From Lycium barbarum (Eukaryota; Streptophyta; Magnoliopsida; Solanales; Solanaceae), in NCBI RefSeq assembly GCF_019175385.1, contig NC_083345.1, positions 8,533,205 to 8,597,204 on the forward strand: a stretch of DNA of 64,000 nucleotides, read 5' to 3'. The notes under the pieces are model-generated. The model was not told the DNA's origin and made no database searches. It saw only the letters and a program-made list of their open reading frames with translations. The position numbers and the translations under genes are program-made. How positions within the stretch are numbered: the first letter of the stretch is position 1; each line of letters starts with the position of its first letter. This document shows positions 33,285 through 46,800 of this stretch, piece by piece.

Positions 33285-34030
33285 TTTGTCATATAGACGA
33301 TTCCGATTTGTTTGGGATTGAGACATGATTGTTGTTGTTGTTTTATGCATATCTATATGATTTGAGCAAAAATTAATAGAAGTGAATTTTATTTAGATTT
33401 ACATTTTAAGTTTTTGCATATGTATACATAATTTTATCATATAACCGATCCTGACTTGTTTGGAATTGAAATGTGATTATTGTCACGGTATGCATATATA
33501 CATGATTTGAGGAAAAATTATGAAAGGGAATTTAATTTAGATTTACATTTTAATTTTTTGCATATGTATACAACATGATTTGAGCAAAAAATACTGATAG
33601 TGAATTTAATTTAGATTTACATTTTAAGTTTTTGCATATGTATACATAATTTTACCATATAGTCGATCCCCATTTGTTTGTGATCGTGGCGTGGTTGTTG
33701 TTGTATGCACATATACATGATTTGAGCAAAAATAGAAGTGACTTTAATTTAGATTTACATTTGAATTTTTTTGCATATGTATACATAATTTCATTATAGT
33801 CGATCCCGATTTGTTTGGGATTGAGACGCGATTGTTGTTACTGTATGCATATATAAATGATTTGAGCAAAAAAAAAAAAAATGAAAGTAAATTTAATTTA
33901 GATTTGCATTTTAATTTTTTGCATATGTATACATAATTTTGTTATATATATAGCCAATCCCGACTTGTTTGGAATTGAGACGTGATTGTTGTTGTATGCA
34001 TATATATTCGTAATTTAAGCAAAAAAACTG
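33285..34030. repeat. ~140-bp tandem repeat downstream of copy A
   Basis: Marker 'gatttgagcaaaaa' at about 33358, 33504, 33577, 33719, 33858 and (diverged) 34011, giving a period of 139-153 bp with one short unit. Each unit contains 'catatgtatacataatttt', 'cgatcccgatttgtttggga' and 'gattgttgttg', which itself resembles a retroposon 3' end. Confidence 0.8.
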
Positions 34031-34515
34031 ATGATTATAAGTTGAACCCGTAGAACTGAGTCTTAATTTCATGTTCTTGTTAGTATCACTAATTAATTGT
34101 TTCCGTTTCGAATCGAGTTACCAATGTACTAGATTATTTGCACATTCTTATTCCTCGGGGCTTAATAAAGGTTTTGGAGGAATTGAGATCTCTTGCCACT
34201 TACAATTTTAATAGAAAAAAATAGCCTTTTCAGCTCTTTTGTATATAAAAATGAAGATCTTTTATGTATAAAAATGAAGATTTCTTGTAAAAAAGACATA
34301 AAATTGAAAACAAATTTGCAATGGACTGCAAACCATTTCTTAAAGGTTTTGGGAGCCCAATCTAGTCTAAACTTCAGAAGATAGAAAGAGAATAATTAAG
34401 CCAATTATGTGAATTTAACAATATGTTTCCAGTATTGGAAAAAAGAAATTTCTAAAGAAGGTTGGGTTATGGTTTAACGCGTCCATCCCCACCCTGGTAG
34501 AGGCGCATGTTTTCA

Positions 34516-34545
34516 CAAAAAAAAAAAAAAAAAAAAAAAAAAACA
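34516..34545. repeat. Poly-A tract (~28 A)
   Basis: Long homopolymer after 'ggtagaggcgcatgttttcac'. It may mark a retroposed sequence; the body was not recognised. Confidence 0.5.
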
Positions 34546-34773
34546 TTTTCAAATAATAAGGGGTCGTTTGGTAGAGACAAGTTATTCATGTATTAAATCT
34601 CGCATAAATAATATTAAGTTCGGCAGTTAATCAAAGGTAAGTTATTTCATGTATAAAATTAATACGGTGTTTGATTTGTAATTTAGAAACCGACATAATT
34701 AATAAATGTACAAGTCATGAGGGAATGTATATATTATTATATGCATTAGAAGATGAAATAACTAATATCTTTT

Positions 34774-37499
34774 TTCGTCCTGCTCACTCTTATACCTTTT
34801 TTCGCTTTAGATCCTCAACATAAAAATTTGATAAAATATTTCTAGTAGTATGATCCGTAATCAAATGGTCCAAAAGTTGAGATGTTGAGGAATTCAGTAG
34901 CATGATTCTAGCGTTATGCATTCTAATATTAAAATTCAATTGTTATATACTACGATAATGCTATAGTTTAAGGATTGTTTGGTTTAAGGAATGAGAAATT
35001 TTAATTTTTGTATAACTTTTGTGTTACTTACCTAACGTACGTTGGGGTTCCAGCATAAAAATCTTATATTACTAATATATCCTCCACATGATTAATACAC
35101 TTTTTTATTAATACCAATATCACTTTTTTTTAAAAGAATTTCTATTACAGTGAATATCAGAAAAGGAGGCAGTAAAAATGAACTCACATAATTGTGTGGG
35201 AAACCCCACCAATGCTATCAACTTGTAAGTATTGGCAATAACACATGTATCATTGACAATCTTATATGGAGATCTATTTATATTTTATACGAGATAAAAT
35301 GCGGAATAGGAATATAATGCATATACTAACAATAACATAAAAGGTATCTCAAGAGATAAAATTCCTTAAATAAAATAGTTTCACATAATAATTTGTTATC
35401 CATTATTGTACACAGCATAATGGTCACTATCATATTTATTTGTATTATAATATTGGCATAACTACGTATACCACCAAATTATCATACTTTATTGCGAAGT
35501 CTTTATTTGTTAAGATTTGACTTGGGAACATCTAAAAATTCACCTACTGCCTACCTGTCTCTAATGAAGATTTTCTTTCGAACATTTTTTTTTTAAAACA
35601 AAGGTTGATAATGACTCCACCAGCCTGAGAGTTCACTAAGACTATTTCTTGTCGATGACCAAATTATTGCTCAATAAATATGTAAAGTTAATTATATATA
35701 GGAGGAATTTAGTTTCTCCGACGAAGATCGAGAACAAAGAAAAGGAGCAAAAGCAGAAGTAAGAAAAATTATCATTAAAGGTTGTGGTGGAATGATAAGT
35801 ATTTTTTTTCATTTCTAATTAGATGTCTTGAGTTTAAGCCTTGTAATTGCATGCTTTTACAGTTTGTTTGAATGATTATTACCTATTGTATTGTATCGTC
35901 TTGTTACTTTAAATTTGATATTTATGTTTATTATTATTTAATTTTATTATATTGTATTGTCAAATTTGTTGTTATGTAACAATAAAAATATCATTTTGTG
36001 TAATGGCCAGTTTAGCATAATTGCATTGCTACCTTATTTTTTCTCATATTGCATTTATTTTTATTTAATAATCTTATTTCACTCTTTACATACCCTACAT
36101 TGACGTATAATAGCTATATTCCTATTTTTTCTTTGTAATATTATAATTTATTCTTCAAATAACTGGTGCCTGCATTATGAAACAATGAAAAATGATGCAA
36201 TCTATTCAAATAATATATTCATTCAAATAATACAGTGTGACACATTATAAAATGATAACACCCATCAAAACAAGAGCTTACTAACACGAGTTTTATCCAA
36301 AATGCAACTTTCCGCGAATCAAATTAATCCGGTCACAAAACGAATACGAAACACGATTGAAAAAACAAAAAATGAAAAAATAAGTGGTCAATGACTACTC
36401 TTGGAAGTCTTGTTTCTTAATTCTCATACATAAGCTTAAATGTCGCACACTGACCTCCTCCTGCTTTATGACGTTTTATCTGGACTATTTCATCGGAGAC
36501 TTCCTTTGGTCAGTTTCTACTAGGAGTTCTTATCTAAACAACAAAAGATGAGTAGCATGATGCAAATCGAATCTAACTTAAACAGATAAATAATGATTCA
36601 CAATTTCACATGGTTCACACTTACCTACGTAGAATTAAGACTAGGATTCTTGTCTTCCCTACAATTTCAGACCTTCGACATAAACGGAAACTCGTTTATT
36701 AGGCTTCTTGGTAGCAAAATACTGGTATATATAGAATAATACACTCCCCCCATTCCAATATAAATTAATTTTTGACACTTTTTTTATGGTCTAAAATGAA
36801 AGAATTTTTCAAAATTCAAAAATGTATTAATTTTTTTTTTTTTTAAATTACCCTTCTCTTTAATGGGTCTTCTAAAAATTCCAACATTAAAATATTCTCT
36901 TGTTTTAAGAAAGTTTGAGAAGAAGCAAAAGAGTAATATTGACAAATTATCTTTTTATTAATATCCTTAATTAACTTTCTTAAGGGGTGTGCCACACCCA
37001 AAAAAAAATTATTTTGGAACGTAGAGAGTAATTTTAAAAAAAAAAAAAAAACTCTATTTTTACACAAATAGAGTACATAGAGTCGTCATGTCGTCTAAAT
37101 TGAACTCTATTTACATTCCAGATTCTAAATGGTCCCTGATTAATGTTTAGGAATAAATTATGGATAAAACTTTAGATTAATGTCTAGTGATCCATATAAT
37201 TTTATTTAATTAAAATTTAGCCACATCAACTTTAATTAAATGAAATTATGTATATTATGTTTAGGATCACATAATGAAATTACAGGCATTAATTAATGTC
37301 TAACTGATCTGCATAAGTTATATTTAATGAGAAGTTAGCCGCATCATATTTGATTGAATAAAATTTAAAGTTAAGGATCACACAAAATCTAATAAATTAA
37401 GTTAATGACTTCTTGGTAACACAATATCCCAGTAGTATATATAGAAGCATATACTCCTCTATTTTTACACAAATAGAGTACATAAAATGTCATGGCTTC
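34774..37499 (+). repeat. Segmental duplication, copy B, 5' part
   Basis: 34774-35035 matches 31997-32300. 36500-36740 and 37050-37092 match the promoter block of copies A and C, with a Stowaway-like MITE between them. 37092-37499 matches the spacer and second TATA block of copy C (about 52795-53300). It ends at the copia insertion just after 'gtcatggcttc'. 35040-36480 has no counterpart and no gene. Confidence 0.75.
36744..37035. mobile_element. Stowaway-like MITE inside copy B promoter
   Basis: Left end 'actccccccattccaatata', right end 'ttggaacgtagagagta'. It interrupts a block that is continuous in copies A and C (between the 'tatatatagaa' TATA region and 'ttttacacaaatagagtaca'). Confidence 0.6.
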
Positions 37500-37828
37500 T
37501 GATGAATATCATATCATCTTTGATGATCTTTAACTAATGAAGAAAGTAGTTGAGAAGAAGAGAAAAGAGAAGAAGAAAGGAAATCTTGTATATTTTGTAT
37601 ATCATGTAAAAAGGTTAGTCTTTACAATATGAGCTCAGCTATATATATAGTTGAGTAGTTGAACTAGAATCATAAAACTGATCTGAGATTATTTTGAGAT
37701 CAGCACTAACTACTTTGCGTAACAAACTAACTACTTTTGTGAATGTAAAGTAAATTACAAAACTGCCACTGAGCTTAACTAACTTCACTAACTAATAATG
37801 TGATTAACTCTTAACAATTTCTATAACA
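37500..37828 (-). repeat. 3' LTR of the nested copia
   Basis: Reads TGTTATAGAAATTG...ATATTCATCA on the minus strand, preceded by a purine tract. The outer ~119 bp recur at 49209-49327 with few differences. Confidence 0.9.
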
Positions 37829-40800
37829 CTCCCTCCCAAGTTAGGGCCTCTGAAAATATCAAGTGCTCCTAACTTGGAATTGTGTAACTGATGTTGAACT
37901 TTAGATAACCCTTTTGTCAGGATATCTGTTGGTTGCTCTCTTGTAGAAATATATCGAGTCCTTATCTTGCCTTGTTGAATTTTTTCCCTTATGAAGTGAC
38001 AGTCTAACTCAATATGTTTTGTTCTTTCATGATAGACTGGGTTGGCAGCAATTTGGATTGCTGATTTACTGTCACTAAATATAGTAACTGGTAACTCTAT
38101 TTTGAGTTCCAGTTCCAGTTCTTCCAATAATTCAAGTAACCATGTAAGCTCAGCAACTGCAGAAGCTAAGCTCCTATATTCAGCCTCAGCTAAACTCCTT
38201 GAGATGGTGGTCTGTTTCTTTGACTTCCAAGAAACTAGAGACTCTCCTAGTTTGATAAGAAATCCAGTTACAGATCTTCTAGAATGGTGACATGCTGCCC
38301 AGTCAGCATCACAAAATGTTGTAACCTTCTATATAGGACTGCTAGATATTAGGATGCCCTGACCTGGTTGAGTCTTTATATACCTGACTATCCTTAGAGC
38401 AGCATTCATATGTGATTGTTTTGGTTGTCTGAGAGTTTGTACACTATAGGATATATCTGGTCTTGTGACTATTAAATACAACAGTTTGCTAATAAGTCTT
38501 TGATAAACACTTATGTCAGGTAACAATTGGTCTTCTGCTTGCTTGTCTGATTGCTTGTCCTTGAGTTCCTTGAGTACATGATCATCATACTCTTTTGTAG
38601 TGAGTTTAGCAGTGATGTCCATAGGAGTAGAAATTGGTTTTGCTGCAACTAGTCCAAGTTCTGATATAAGTTCCAAAGTATATTTCCTTTGGTGCATAAG
38701 AATCCCCTGCTTAGATCTTGCAAACCCTATCCCCAAGAAACATCTTAATTCACCTAAGTCCTTCATTTTGAACACCTGTTGGAGAGACTGTTTTGTGTTT
38801 TCAATCAGCTCTAGACTATCACCTGTCACCAACATGTCATCAACATACACTAATACAAAAATTGCGCCATTTACTGTCTTCCTGGTGAATAAAGAGTGAT
38901 CAAGTTGACTTTGCTTGAACTTGAGATTGATCAAAGCCTCAGTTAACTTTGCATTCCATTGTCTAGGTGCCTGTTTTAATCCATAGAGGGATTTTATGAG
39001 TCTGCATACAGGTTTAGACTCCCTTTGACTCTGAAATCCCTTAGGTAAGTCCATATAGATTTCATCATATAGGTCACCTTGCAGGAAGGCATTATATACA
39101 TCCATCAAATGGGTGTGCCATTGTCTAGATGCTGCAATTGATAGAACTGTTCTGACTGTAACCATCTTGACAACAGGTGAAAATGTCTCTTGGTAGTCTA
39201 TGCCTTCATGTTGGCTATATCCTTTGGCAACTAGTCTTGCCTTGAACCTTTCAATTTCCCCAGAAGCCTTGTATTTGATCTTGAATATCTATTTGCCGCC
39301 TATAGGTTTCTTTCCTTCTGGCAATGGAACAATATCCCATGTGTAGTTTTGTTGAAGTGTTGTTATTTTAGCTTGCATTGCTTCTACCCACCTAGGAACA
39401 TAGACAGCTTCTGAGTAATTCTTGGGTTCTGTAATAGAAGAGAAAACAGATAAGAAAGCTTGATACTTCTTAGGTAAATGATCATATGATATATAGTTAG
39501 AAATGGCATAAGGAGTATCCTGATGATGTAGACTTAATGAGATGAAATATCTCATCCATATTGGTGGTTGTTTGCCTCTCTCAGACTTCCTTAGTTGTTT
39601 GTTTGGTTCAGGTGCTTGATGTTGAGCTGGTTCATTCACATGTTTAACTTGTTCATTTTCAGTTTGAACTGGTTCATTCTCATGGTGTTGAGTTGGTTCA
39701 ACAGCTTCTAGTTGTTGAGTAGTAGTAGTGATTGTCTGAGTAGTAGTAGGTGTTGTTGGTTGCATTATATCACTTGAGAGTTGAGATTGCTCATATGAAT
39801 TTGGAATGGTCATATGTAAGTCTTTATCAGCTGCTGTGAATTCAGACTGGTGAAAAATAGGTGGTCTTGCAGTATGAGTCTTAAATGGAAACTCATCTTA
39901 TCTGAATAACACATCCCTATTCACAAAAAATAAATGGGTTGTAAGATCATACAATATATACCCTTTTTGAACTTCAGAATATCCCATCAAAACAGCAAGC
40001 CTAGATCTAGATCTAGATTGCAATTTGTCTGTTTGATGCATGTTTTTGGCATAGCATAAGCAACCTAGGACTCGAAGATGTGCTAAAGATGGTTTTCTGT
40101 TGTATAGTTTCTCATATGGTGAAGTATTAACTACAGATGATGGTAACCTATTAATTATATAAGTAGCAGCAAGGACACAGTATCCCCAAAACTTTACAGG
40201 TATATTTGCTTGAAACCTGATTGCGATTGCGACCTCTAGTATATGCCTGTGCTTCCTCTCAGCTACACCATTTTGCTGAGGGGAGTATGCACAGCTTTTC
40301 TGATGTATGATTCCTAGTTGTTTGAACATATTTATACAGGTCTCATTTACAAACTCAATCCCATTATCAGTTCTACATATTTTTACTGTTTTATTGAACT
40401 GAGTTTTGATAAAGCTTAAAAAATACTGAATTGTAACATGTGCATCTGATTTTAGTTTCAAGAGATATAACCAAGTCATTCTTGTAAAGTCATCTACTAT
40501 AGTAAAAAAAATACTTGTTTCCATTCATAGTAGGGGTCTTATAGGGTCCCCACATATCCATGTGAATCAGATCAAAAGGTTCAGTACTTTTAATACTACT
40601 AGGTGGAAAAGGAAATTCAATTTGTTTATAGCACAAGGGCATGCAACACTGTTATCAACTATACTAGCAATGTTTTCTATCTTATTAGGCAATAATTTAT
40701 GAAGTACTGAGGTGGAAATATGGCCAAATCTTTTATGTCATAGAGTAATGTTCACTTAACTGCAATGTGTCAGATTGTCAGCTTCTTAAGTTGCTAGATT

Positions 40801-41450
40801 TACTTCATGAGTTTTAACACCAAACTTCTGATTGAGCAGATAAAGCCCATCTTCAATTGTACCAATCTCCTTCACCCTTCTAGTTGAGAGATCCTGAAAT
40901 ATACAAAAATCAGGAAAGAAGAATACACCACACCACAATTCCCTTGTGGCTTTAGAAACAGACATAAGATTGTATTTAAACTGTGGTAAACGAAACACAT
41001 TTTGTAGAGTACTTTCTAGGAGATATTGACTAGCACCAGTGTTTGTAACTAGCGAAATATCCCCATTAGGCAAATATAATTTTTTAGGAAAAATAGTTCT
41101 TGTAATAGATGGTTTATCCAACATTTTAATATTGGACACCATATGGTTGGTTGCCCCAGTATCTATGATCCAAATCTTTGGATCATCAGATGCTATAAGT
41201 GCAACACTCATACCTGTTATGTCATATGTACCTACTACATTTGCCCTTGCTGATGGACCATTGTGGTTTGAGCCTTGGTTGAGCATTTGTAAAATCTGGT
41301 CATGCTTTTCCTTTGTGAAGATGCATGTTCCAAGCTGATTTGTACTTGCATCTGTCATTGAATTTCCACTATGTTTCCGAGCTTTTTGATACAGACCTGT
41401 GACATTAGCAGCAACTAATCCTTCATTTGGCTGACTACATGTAGCATTTC
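37804..41450 (-). pseudogene. copia Pol: protease, integrase, RT, RNase H
   Basis: Reading leftwards: protease 'WIIDTGATNHM' (about 41170); integrase core (39898-40524) with 'TIVDDFTRMTW', 'CRTDNGIEF' and 'SPQQNGVAERKHRHI'; linker (39289-39813); RT (38329-39165) with '[20 protein letters not shown]' and the catalytic 'YVDDM'; RNase H ('[18 protein letters not shown]' near 38300, '[20 protein letters not shown]' in 37804-38127). Defects include TAG for an expected Trp at 39289-39291, TAG at about 38330, a frameshift at the start of the integrase (about 40520) and a stop near 39897. Not functional. Confidence 0.88.
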
Positions 41451-43730
41451 TGTAACACCTCGTAGCTTCGGGCGAAATTTTGACTCATAAGATGATAATA
41501 TAATGGAACCAATATGAGGGTTACAGGAAGTGTTTTGAAAACCAATTAAGTCATAAGAAATGTCTTTGGGCAAAGAAAAGTTGGAAGCCACTCTACGGGG
41601 CATGTTTGCAAGTGAGTTTATAAAAGGTCTTACTTCCAACGACCATAACCCCTCTATTCATTTGTAATTTGGGAAACCTTCCTTGATTAAAGTTGTAGCC
41701 CTTTGAAATATATTTCCAACGGTATATTATGGGTCCTGAACAGAGTTTCGTACAAAGAGTTATGCCTATTTTACCGAACGTTGTGCAGAACCGACACCTG
41801 CCGCTTGTGAGGGCGCGTGCGATGTCCCCGCGCCGCACGCCGATCGCACAAAAACCCTTACTCTGACTAATGATCTGAGTATGGTCGTGCGCTGCATGTG
41901 CGTCGCGCGAGCATCGCATAACAGGGTCAGTTTCGGGTCAAAAGTCGGGTTTACGCGTTTTAAGCTATATTTAGGACTTGGGGTTTATTTCCCCAGCCCC
42001 CCATTCACGAAAATTCTCTCTAAACTCGTAGAGAACAAGTCCCAAACCTCAAGATCTTCCAAGGTAATTTTTTATGATGATTCTAGGTTGAATTTAAATC
42101 CCTAATTCCTTTCTAACTTGAGTAAACTCTTCTAATCCATAGAGTTAGGATTGGAACATTATTGTTGGATGTGGAAACCCTAGAACCCGAATTCAAGAGG
42201 ATTAGACTTCAAAAAGGTAATGTTTCTACTCTCTAAACATTTATAGTTGTGAATTGATGAGTACTTGGGAGAATAGTAAATGGGTTTGATAAAGAGGATT
42301 ATATGAACTATGCTAGAGTTTTGGATTGTTAACTTGGGATTGTTGTATTCATGTGGGTGATGAAGAATGATGTTAATTACACCTAATTAAGATTGTAGAA
42401 TCACCTAGAAGTAATAGAATGGGAATTGGGTGAAGAAATCACCATTAATGGAGACTATGGAGCTTCATGTCCACTAAGTGTTTGATAAAATGCTTAGATG
42501 ACCAAAGCATGAATATTATTGCTAATATAGAATCCCTTTGACTTGTATTGATATAAATCAAAGTTGAAAGGGTTGACGAACATTGTATTACACTCAAAGG
42601 CTGGAATTAAGGTATGTGAGGCTAACTATCTACGTTAGGGAATGTTCATGATTCTCTCTACGCCTCATTCTTCATACTTGTCAGTAATTTGACTCAGAAT
42701 ACAGTTTAACCTTAGTTTTATGATATGTTGTAAAACTGTTATCTTCTAGGGTAGCAGTTACAGAATTCGTTCATGGTTATCAATTTGAATATCATGAACT
42801 CAGCACGTAATCTTTATAGACTTATGTATTGTTACCACATGAGTCTCAATCTAGAAATTCAGTATGCTCAGAAACAGTCAGTGTTTTCAATTTAGTCCAG
42901 CATGTCTATTTCAGTTCAGCATTGTTCATTGTTGTTATGGTCTCAGTCCTTATTAATTAACCATAATTATACATATGTGATTTTGCCCGAGGGCACAACA
43001 CAGTCTTGTGTATACGTATACATGGCCGAGGCCATTGACTGACGCACTACTAGGCCGAGGCCATAGCGTGCATTTATTATTGGGCCGAGGCCCCACATAT
43101 ACAAACACAGATAATACAAATGATTCAGATACAGAGCAGGGAGTATTCATATCTCTACTTCCTTGCTATTACAGTTACAGTTATCAGTTTCAGTTTCAGT
43201 ATTTTATTGCTTCAGTTGCTTTACATACCAGTACAATTCAAATGTGCTGATGTCCCTTTTTATTGCTTGGGGGCCTGCATCTCGCGATGCAAGCAACGAT
43301 ATACAGGTTGACGACTCAGCTATTTAAGAGTGCACGTATCAGCTACTAGTGAGCCCCAAATTCCTTCGGGGCGTTGTCAACTATCCAGTTATTTCAGTTT
43401 ATAGACAGCTCTATTATTCAGTACTCTTAGAGGCTTCATAGACACAGTTCAGACAGTCAGATATTTATTATGTTAGCCTTGTTGGCAGTCGTTCAGTTAT
43501 TTGGTTTAGCCATGTTGGCTACTTTCAGATATGTTCAGATTGTCTAAGTATTTCCGCATTATGATATTTCAGTGAGACTTTTAGTTAATCAGCATGTGTT
43601 AGTTTTATTTTATAAATTAGTTATGTTTTGGTATCACATGTTGATTCAGCCAGCCAGTTGGTTCGCTCGGTCACATGTAGTCAGGCACCGGGTGCCGTGT
43701 TACGTCCAGGCCCAGGTTTGGGGCGTGACA
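41451..43730. mobile_element. Solo LTR (gypsy-type), 2280 bp
   Basis: Starts TGTAACACCTCG and ends GGGGCGTGACA. Flanked by an exact 5-bp target duplication ATTTC (41446-41450, 43731-43735). The copia frame continues on the other side. It holds repeated 'ggccgaggcc' palindromes around 43024-43092. No polyprotein, so it is a solo LTR left by recombination. Confidence 0.9.
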
Positions 43731-43735
43731 ATTTC

Positions 43736-43810
43736 CTTGAGTCATGTTCTGGTTATAAGAACCATTGCCCTAAATCATACTCTGACCATATGTGTTTTCA
43801 GCATACACAT
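43736..43810 (-). pseudogene. 75-bp island of copia gag between two solo LTRs
   Basis: Its minus-strand frame is in phase with the copia sequence on both sides once the LTRs and one duplication copy of each are removed. It contains one in-frame TAG. Confidence 0.8.
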
Positions 43811-46800
43811 TGTTGACACCCAATTTTGTCCCGTCTTCCCCCAAAATATTTATTTACGCTTCTGATATTTTGGCAACTTTATAATAATTATTTATATTTT
43901 TACTATAATTATTAGCTTTTATTAATACCGACGTTTCGTTATTCTATTGCAGTCACCAGCTGTTATTATTATTACGTATTATTATTATTATTATCATTAT
44001 TTTTATTATTATTGTTATTATTATTATTTTTGTCGTTATTACTATTACCAGTATTGTTATAATTCGCATTATAGCATTTCAGCATATTTACCGTCCTACG
44101 CACTCGCGTCGCATTTATTTTCACACAGTTAAATACTAGTGTTTATTTACTGTCGACTTTCAAAATATTATTGCACAGCTATTTATGACGTCATATAATT
44201 TTATTTTATCTTTTCTTAACACACGTTAGCATATAGTTAATTAAAATGGGTATTTTATTTAAATTTAGAAGTCCATAATCAATCCCAAATTACTTGGGTT
44301 AAAACCTGTTTTATATGAGATCAGCCCATATTTTTTATTCAATTACCAGCCAATTCGTTATAATACCCAGCCCAAAAAAAAACAAAAAAATTGACCCAGC
44401 CCATACCCATTACCCGTCCGACCCGACCCACTCGTCCAAACAAAAGGAAAGAGTAGGGTTTCTACTCTTTACCCTACCGCCGCAGCCCCCTCTTCTCTCT
44501 CTTTCCCTTCCTCCCTCCTCCCTCCTCCCTCTCCTTTCTCCTCTCCATTTCTGGCTAAAATCCACCCCCCCTTTAGCCACAGACAGAGAAAGTCTCACCT
44601 TTTCTAGCAAATTTTGATCCGTTGAAGCTAGGTTATTTCACTTTTTCTCTTCTTGGGTACAAAGCTTTAATGGCATTTGTCTTCTTCTTTTTCTCTCTAA
44701 TTTATGACTTTCGTATCCGTCCATTTTCACGCTTGAAGGGGTACGAATCCCTCCTTTTCAGCGAGGGTCTCAATATTTTGGGAAAAGGGTTCAGAATTTT
44801 CAAACGTCCCTTAATTCAAAATCCCGCTCAAACAAAATCAAACCCTAGTTTCTTCCTATATATACTAGCATTAGAGTTCGAGAAAAGGGGGGATTCTTTT
44901 TGGGAGCCGCCGGAAATTCTTTGAAAGTTAAGTTCTTTCAGCCGCACAAATTTCCCTAAAATTAGAAGTTCTTTTTTTGGCTACCTTGAATTCTTGAAAC
45001 AGAGAGTTCTGGAATCGCGAATTTTCCCCTAAAAATATTACCCACTGTTTTCGTGACATTCGAAGCGTTGCTTCATTTTTGCATTTCTTATTTTTGCCTG
45101 TCACAGTTTCGAATCCGATTCGAGCGTATACCAATTCGGGTTTCGTAGTGTTTCGAGGTGGATCGAAGATTCGGGGCCTCACTTCGCTGCACCCGAAGAA
45201 GGTAATTCTCCATTCCTTCTTTTTATTCTATTTTTGCATTCGTTGGTTGCCTTGTGTTATTTTGGTTTATTATTCCGTGATTCAAGCATGTTAGTTTAGT
45301 TAAGTTGATTTAGTTTGATAGATAAGCCTGTTTCTGTGTTGGTTTGTTTGTGTGGTTAAGCCTGTTTTGTATAATAATGTAGTTTAGTTTGTTTAAGTAT
45401 GTGAACTTATCTCTCCTTTAGTTATTTCTGCGTTTATTGGTTGTTTTCCTTTTTCCGTTTATGTGTTAGAAGATAGCCATGTTAATTGCTAGTTTAGGAT
45501 ATATTTATGTGTGTTAATTCCTTTCTTCGTTTAGTTATGCTTAGTAGTAATAGTCTAGTATAATTCATTTCGTGCTATATTGACCATTTCAATTGAATTA
45601 TATTGTTAGTAATAGTTTAGTTAGTTCAATTTTGCGCTTTATTTACTCTTTCAATCAAGTTATGATGATATCAACATGTCTAGCATAGTCTTTATGCTCC
45701 ATTTACTGTTTTAGTCAAATCAGGTTGCTAGGGTTAACTTGGCATAGCTCAGTTTTTTGTTTCATTTGCTGCCTTAGTCAAGAGTATGTTAGTAATGAAA
45801 GTTTAACCACATGCCTGCGTGTTTTGTCTACTGGTATTTGACTCTTGTGCATAACAAATGCTACTAATGACTAGTTTCAATCTCAATATAGATTTTCCCT
45901 GTTATCTAGCCAAGTGAATGAACATGTCTATGTGTTCTGTTTAGCCTCAGCTGAGAATTACTAGCATGTATTAGACTTATTTGAATCAGTTTCGACGTCA
46001 ACTTATATCTAAAATATGATTCAGAGGTTTACTCAGTTAAACTAACACATTAATAGCTTTGGTAATAGAAGGTTGCTTGTTTTATCTTAATATAATATTA
46101 TTGAGTATTCATGCAATTCAATAATTTGTTTTGACGAGCATTTGGAGTTGACACAAGGATAAAGCCTATTTAATCTCCAGCATGTTCCTATAGGATTTAA
46201 ATGGCACTGCCAAATCCCAACAAGATTAACAAGAGCTCTATGTTTTTCCTCTTCTAAAGTACAAATACCCTCTTTGTGTTGGTGGTCTTAATATCCCACC
46301 GATTTTTCATTGGTATTATAGCCATAGCAGTTTTTGATCTCTATGTTGCTTTAACATTGTATCGTGCTTGTTGATTGCCATGTGAATGTGCATTTACTAT
46401 TTGTTTTCCTCACTGCCCATTTTATCTGTTTCACACGTTGTTAGCTTCGGCTGCTAGCTCTCGCTTGGGGTTTGAACATTTTCTTTAAATGTCCTTTCAT
46501 TGTGTTGTATGCTAATTCAAGATGTATGCTTAGTTTCTTATTTAGGCCTTAGTCTTTATTATATACTAATCCTTATCTTTCGTTTTCTTGCATGACCATC
46601 GCTACGAGTCCGAGGGACTCATTCTTCTCCCGCATTCGGAGTTGGGCTAAAAGCCCAACATAATCTCGCTCAAGTCGTCTCTGTCCAGTCCAGTCCGCAT
46701 AAAAAAAAATGAAAATTTTGTTGGGCCGAAGCCTAACAGTAGCAGCAGATCCGCAACAATTGGCCTAAATGGGCCGATTCACTTGATTTCGGATTTCTGG

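Larger units (their letters stand above)
31997..34400 (+). repeat. Segmental duplication, copy A
   Basis: Matches copy B (34774-37499 plus 49328-50470) and copy C (52440-54000) in ordered blocks: an upstream block 'ttcgtcctgctcgctcttgt' (A and B), a ~300-bp promoter block ('ggagttcttatctaaacaac', 'agcatgatgcaaatcgaat', 'gtatatataga'), the small gene, and a 3' block ('gtatccaggatctagagtta'). Confidence 0.8.

Noticed and set aside
43947..44132. Tyr-rich frame
   Set aside because: Product of a (TTA)n low-complexity run in an LTR.
44315..44924. Two 100-codon frames inside the 4.2-kb solo LTR
   Set aside because: LTR sequence with pyrimidine-rich low complexity, no recognisable domain.
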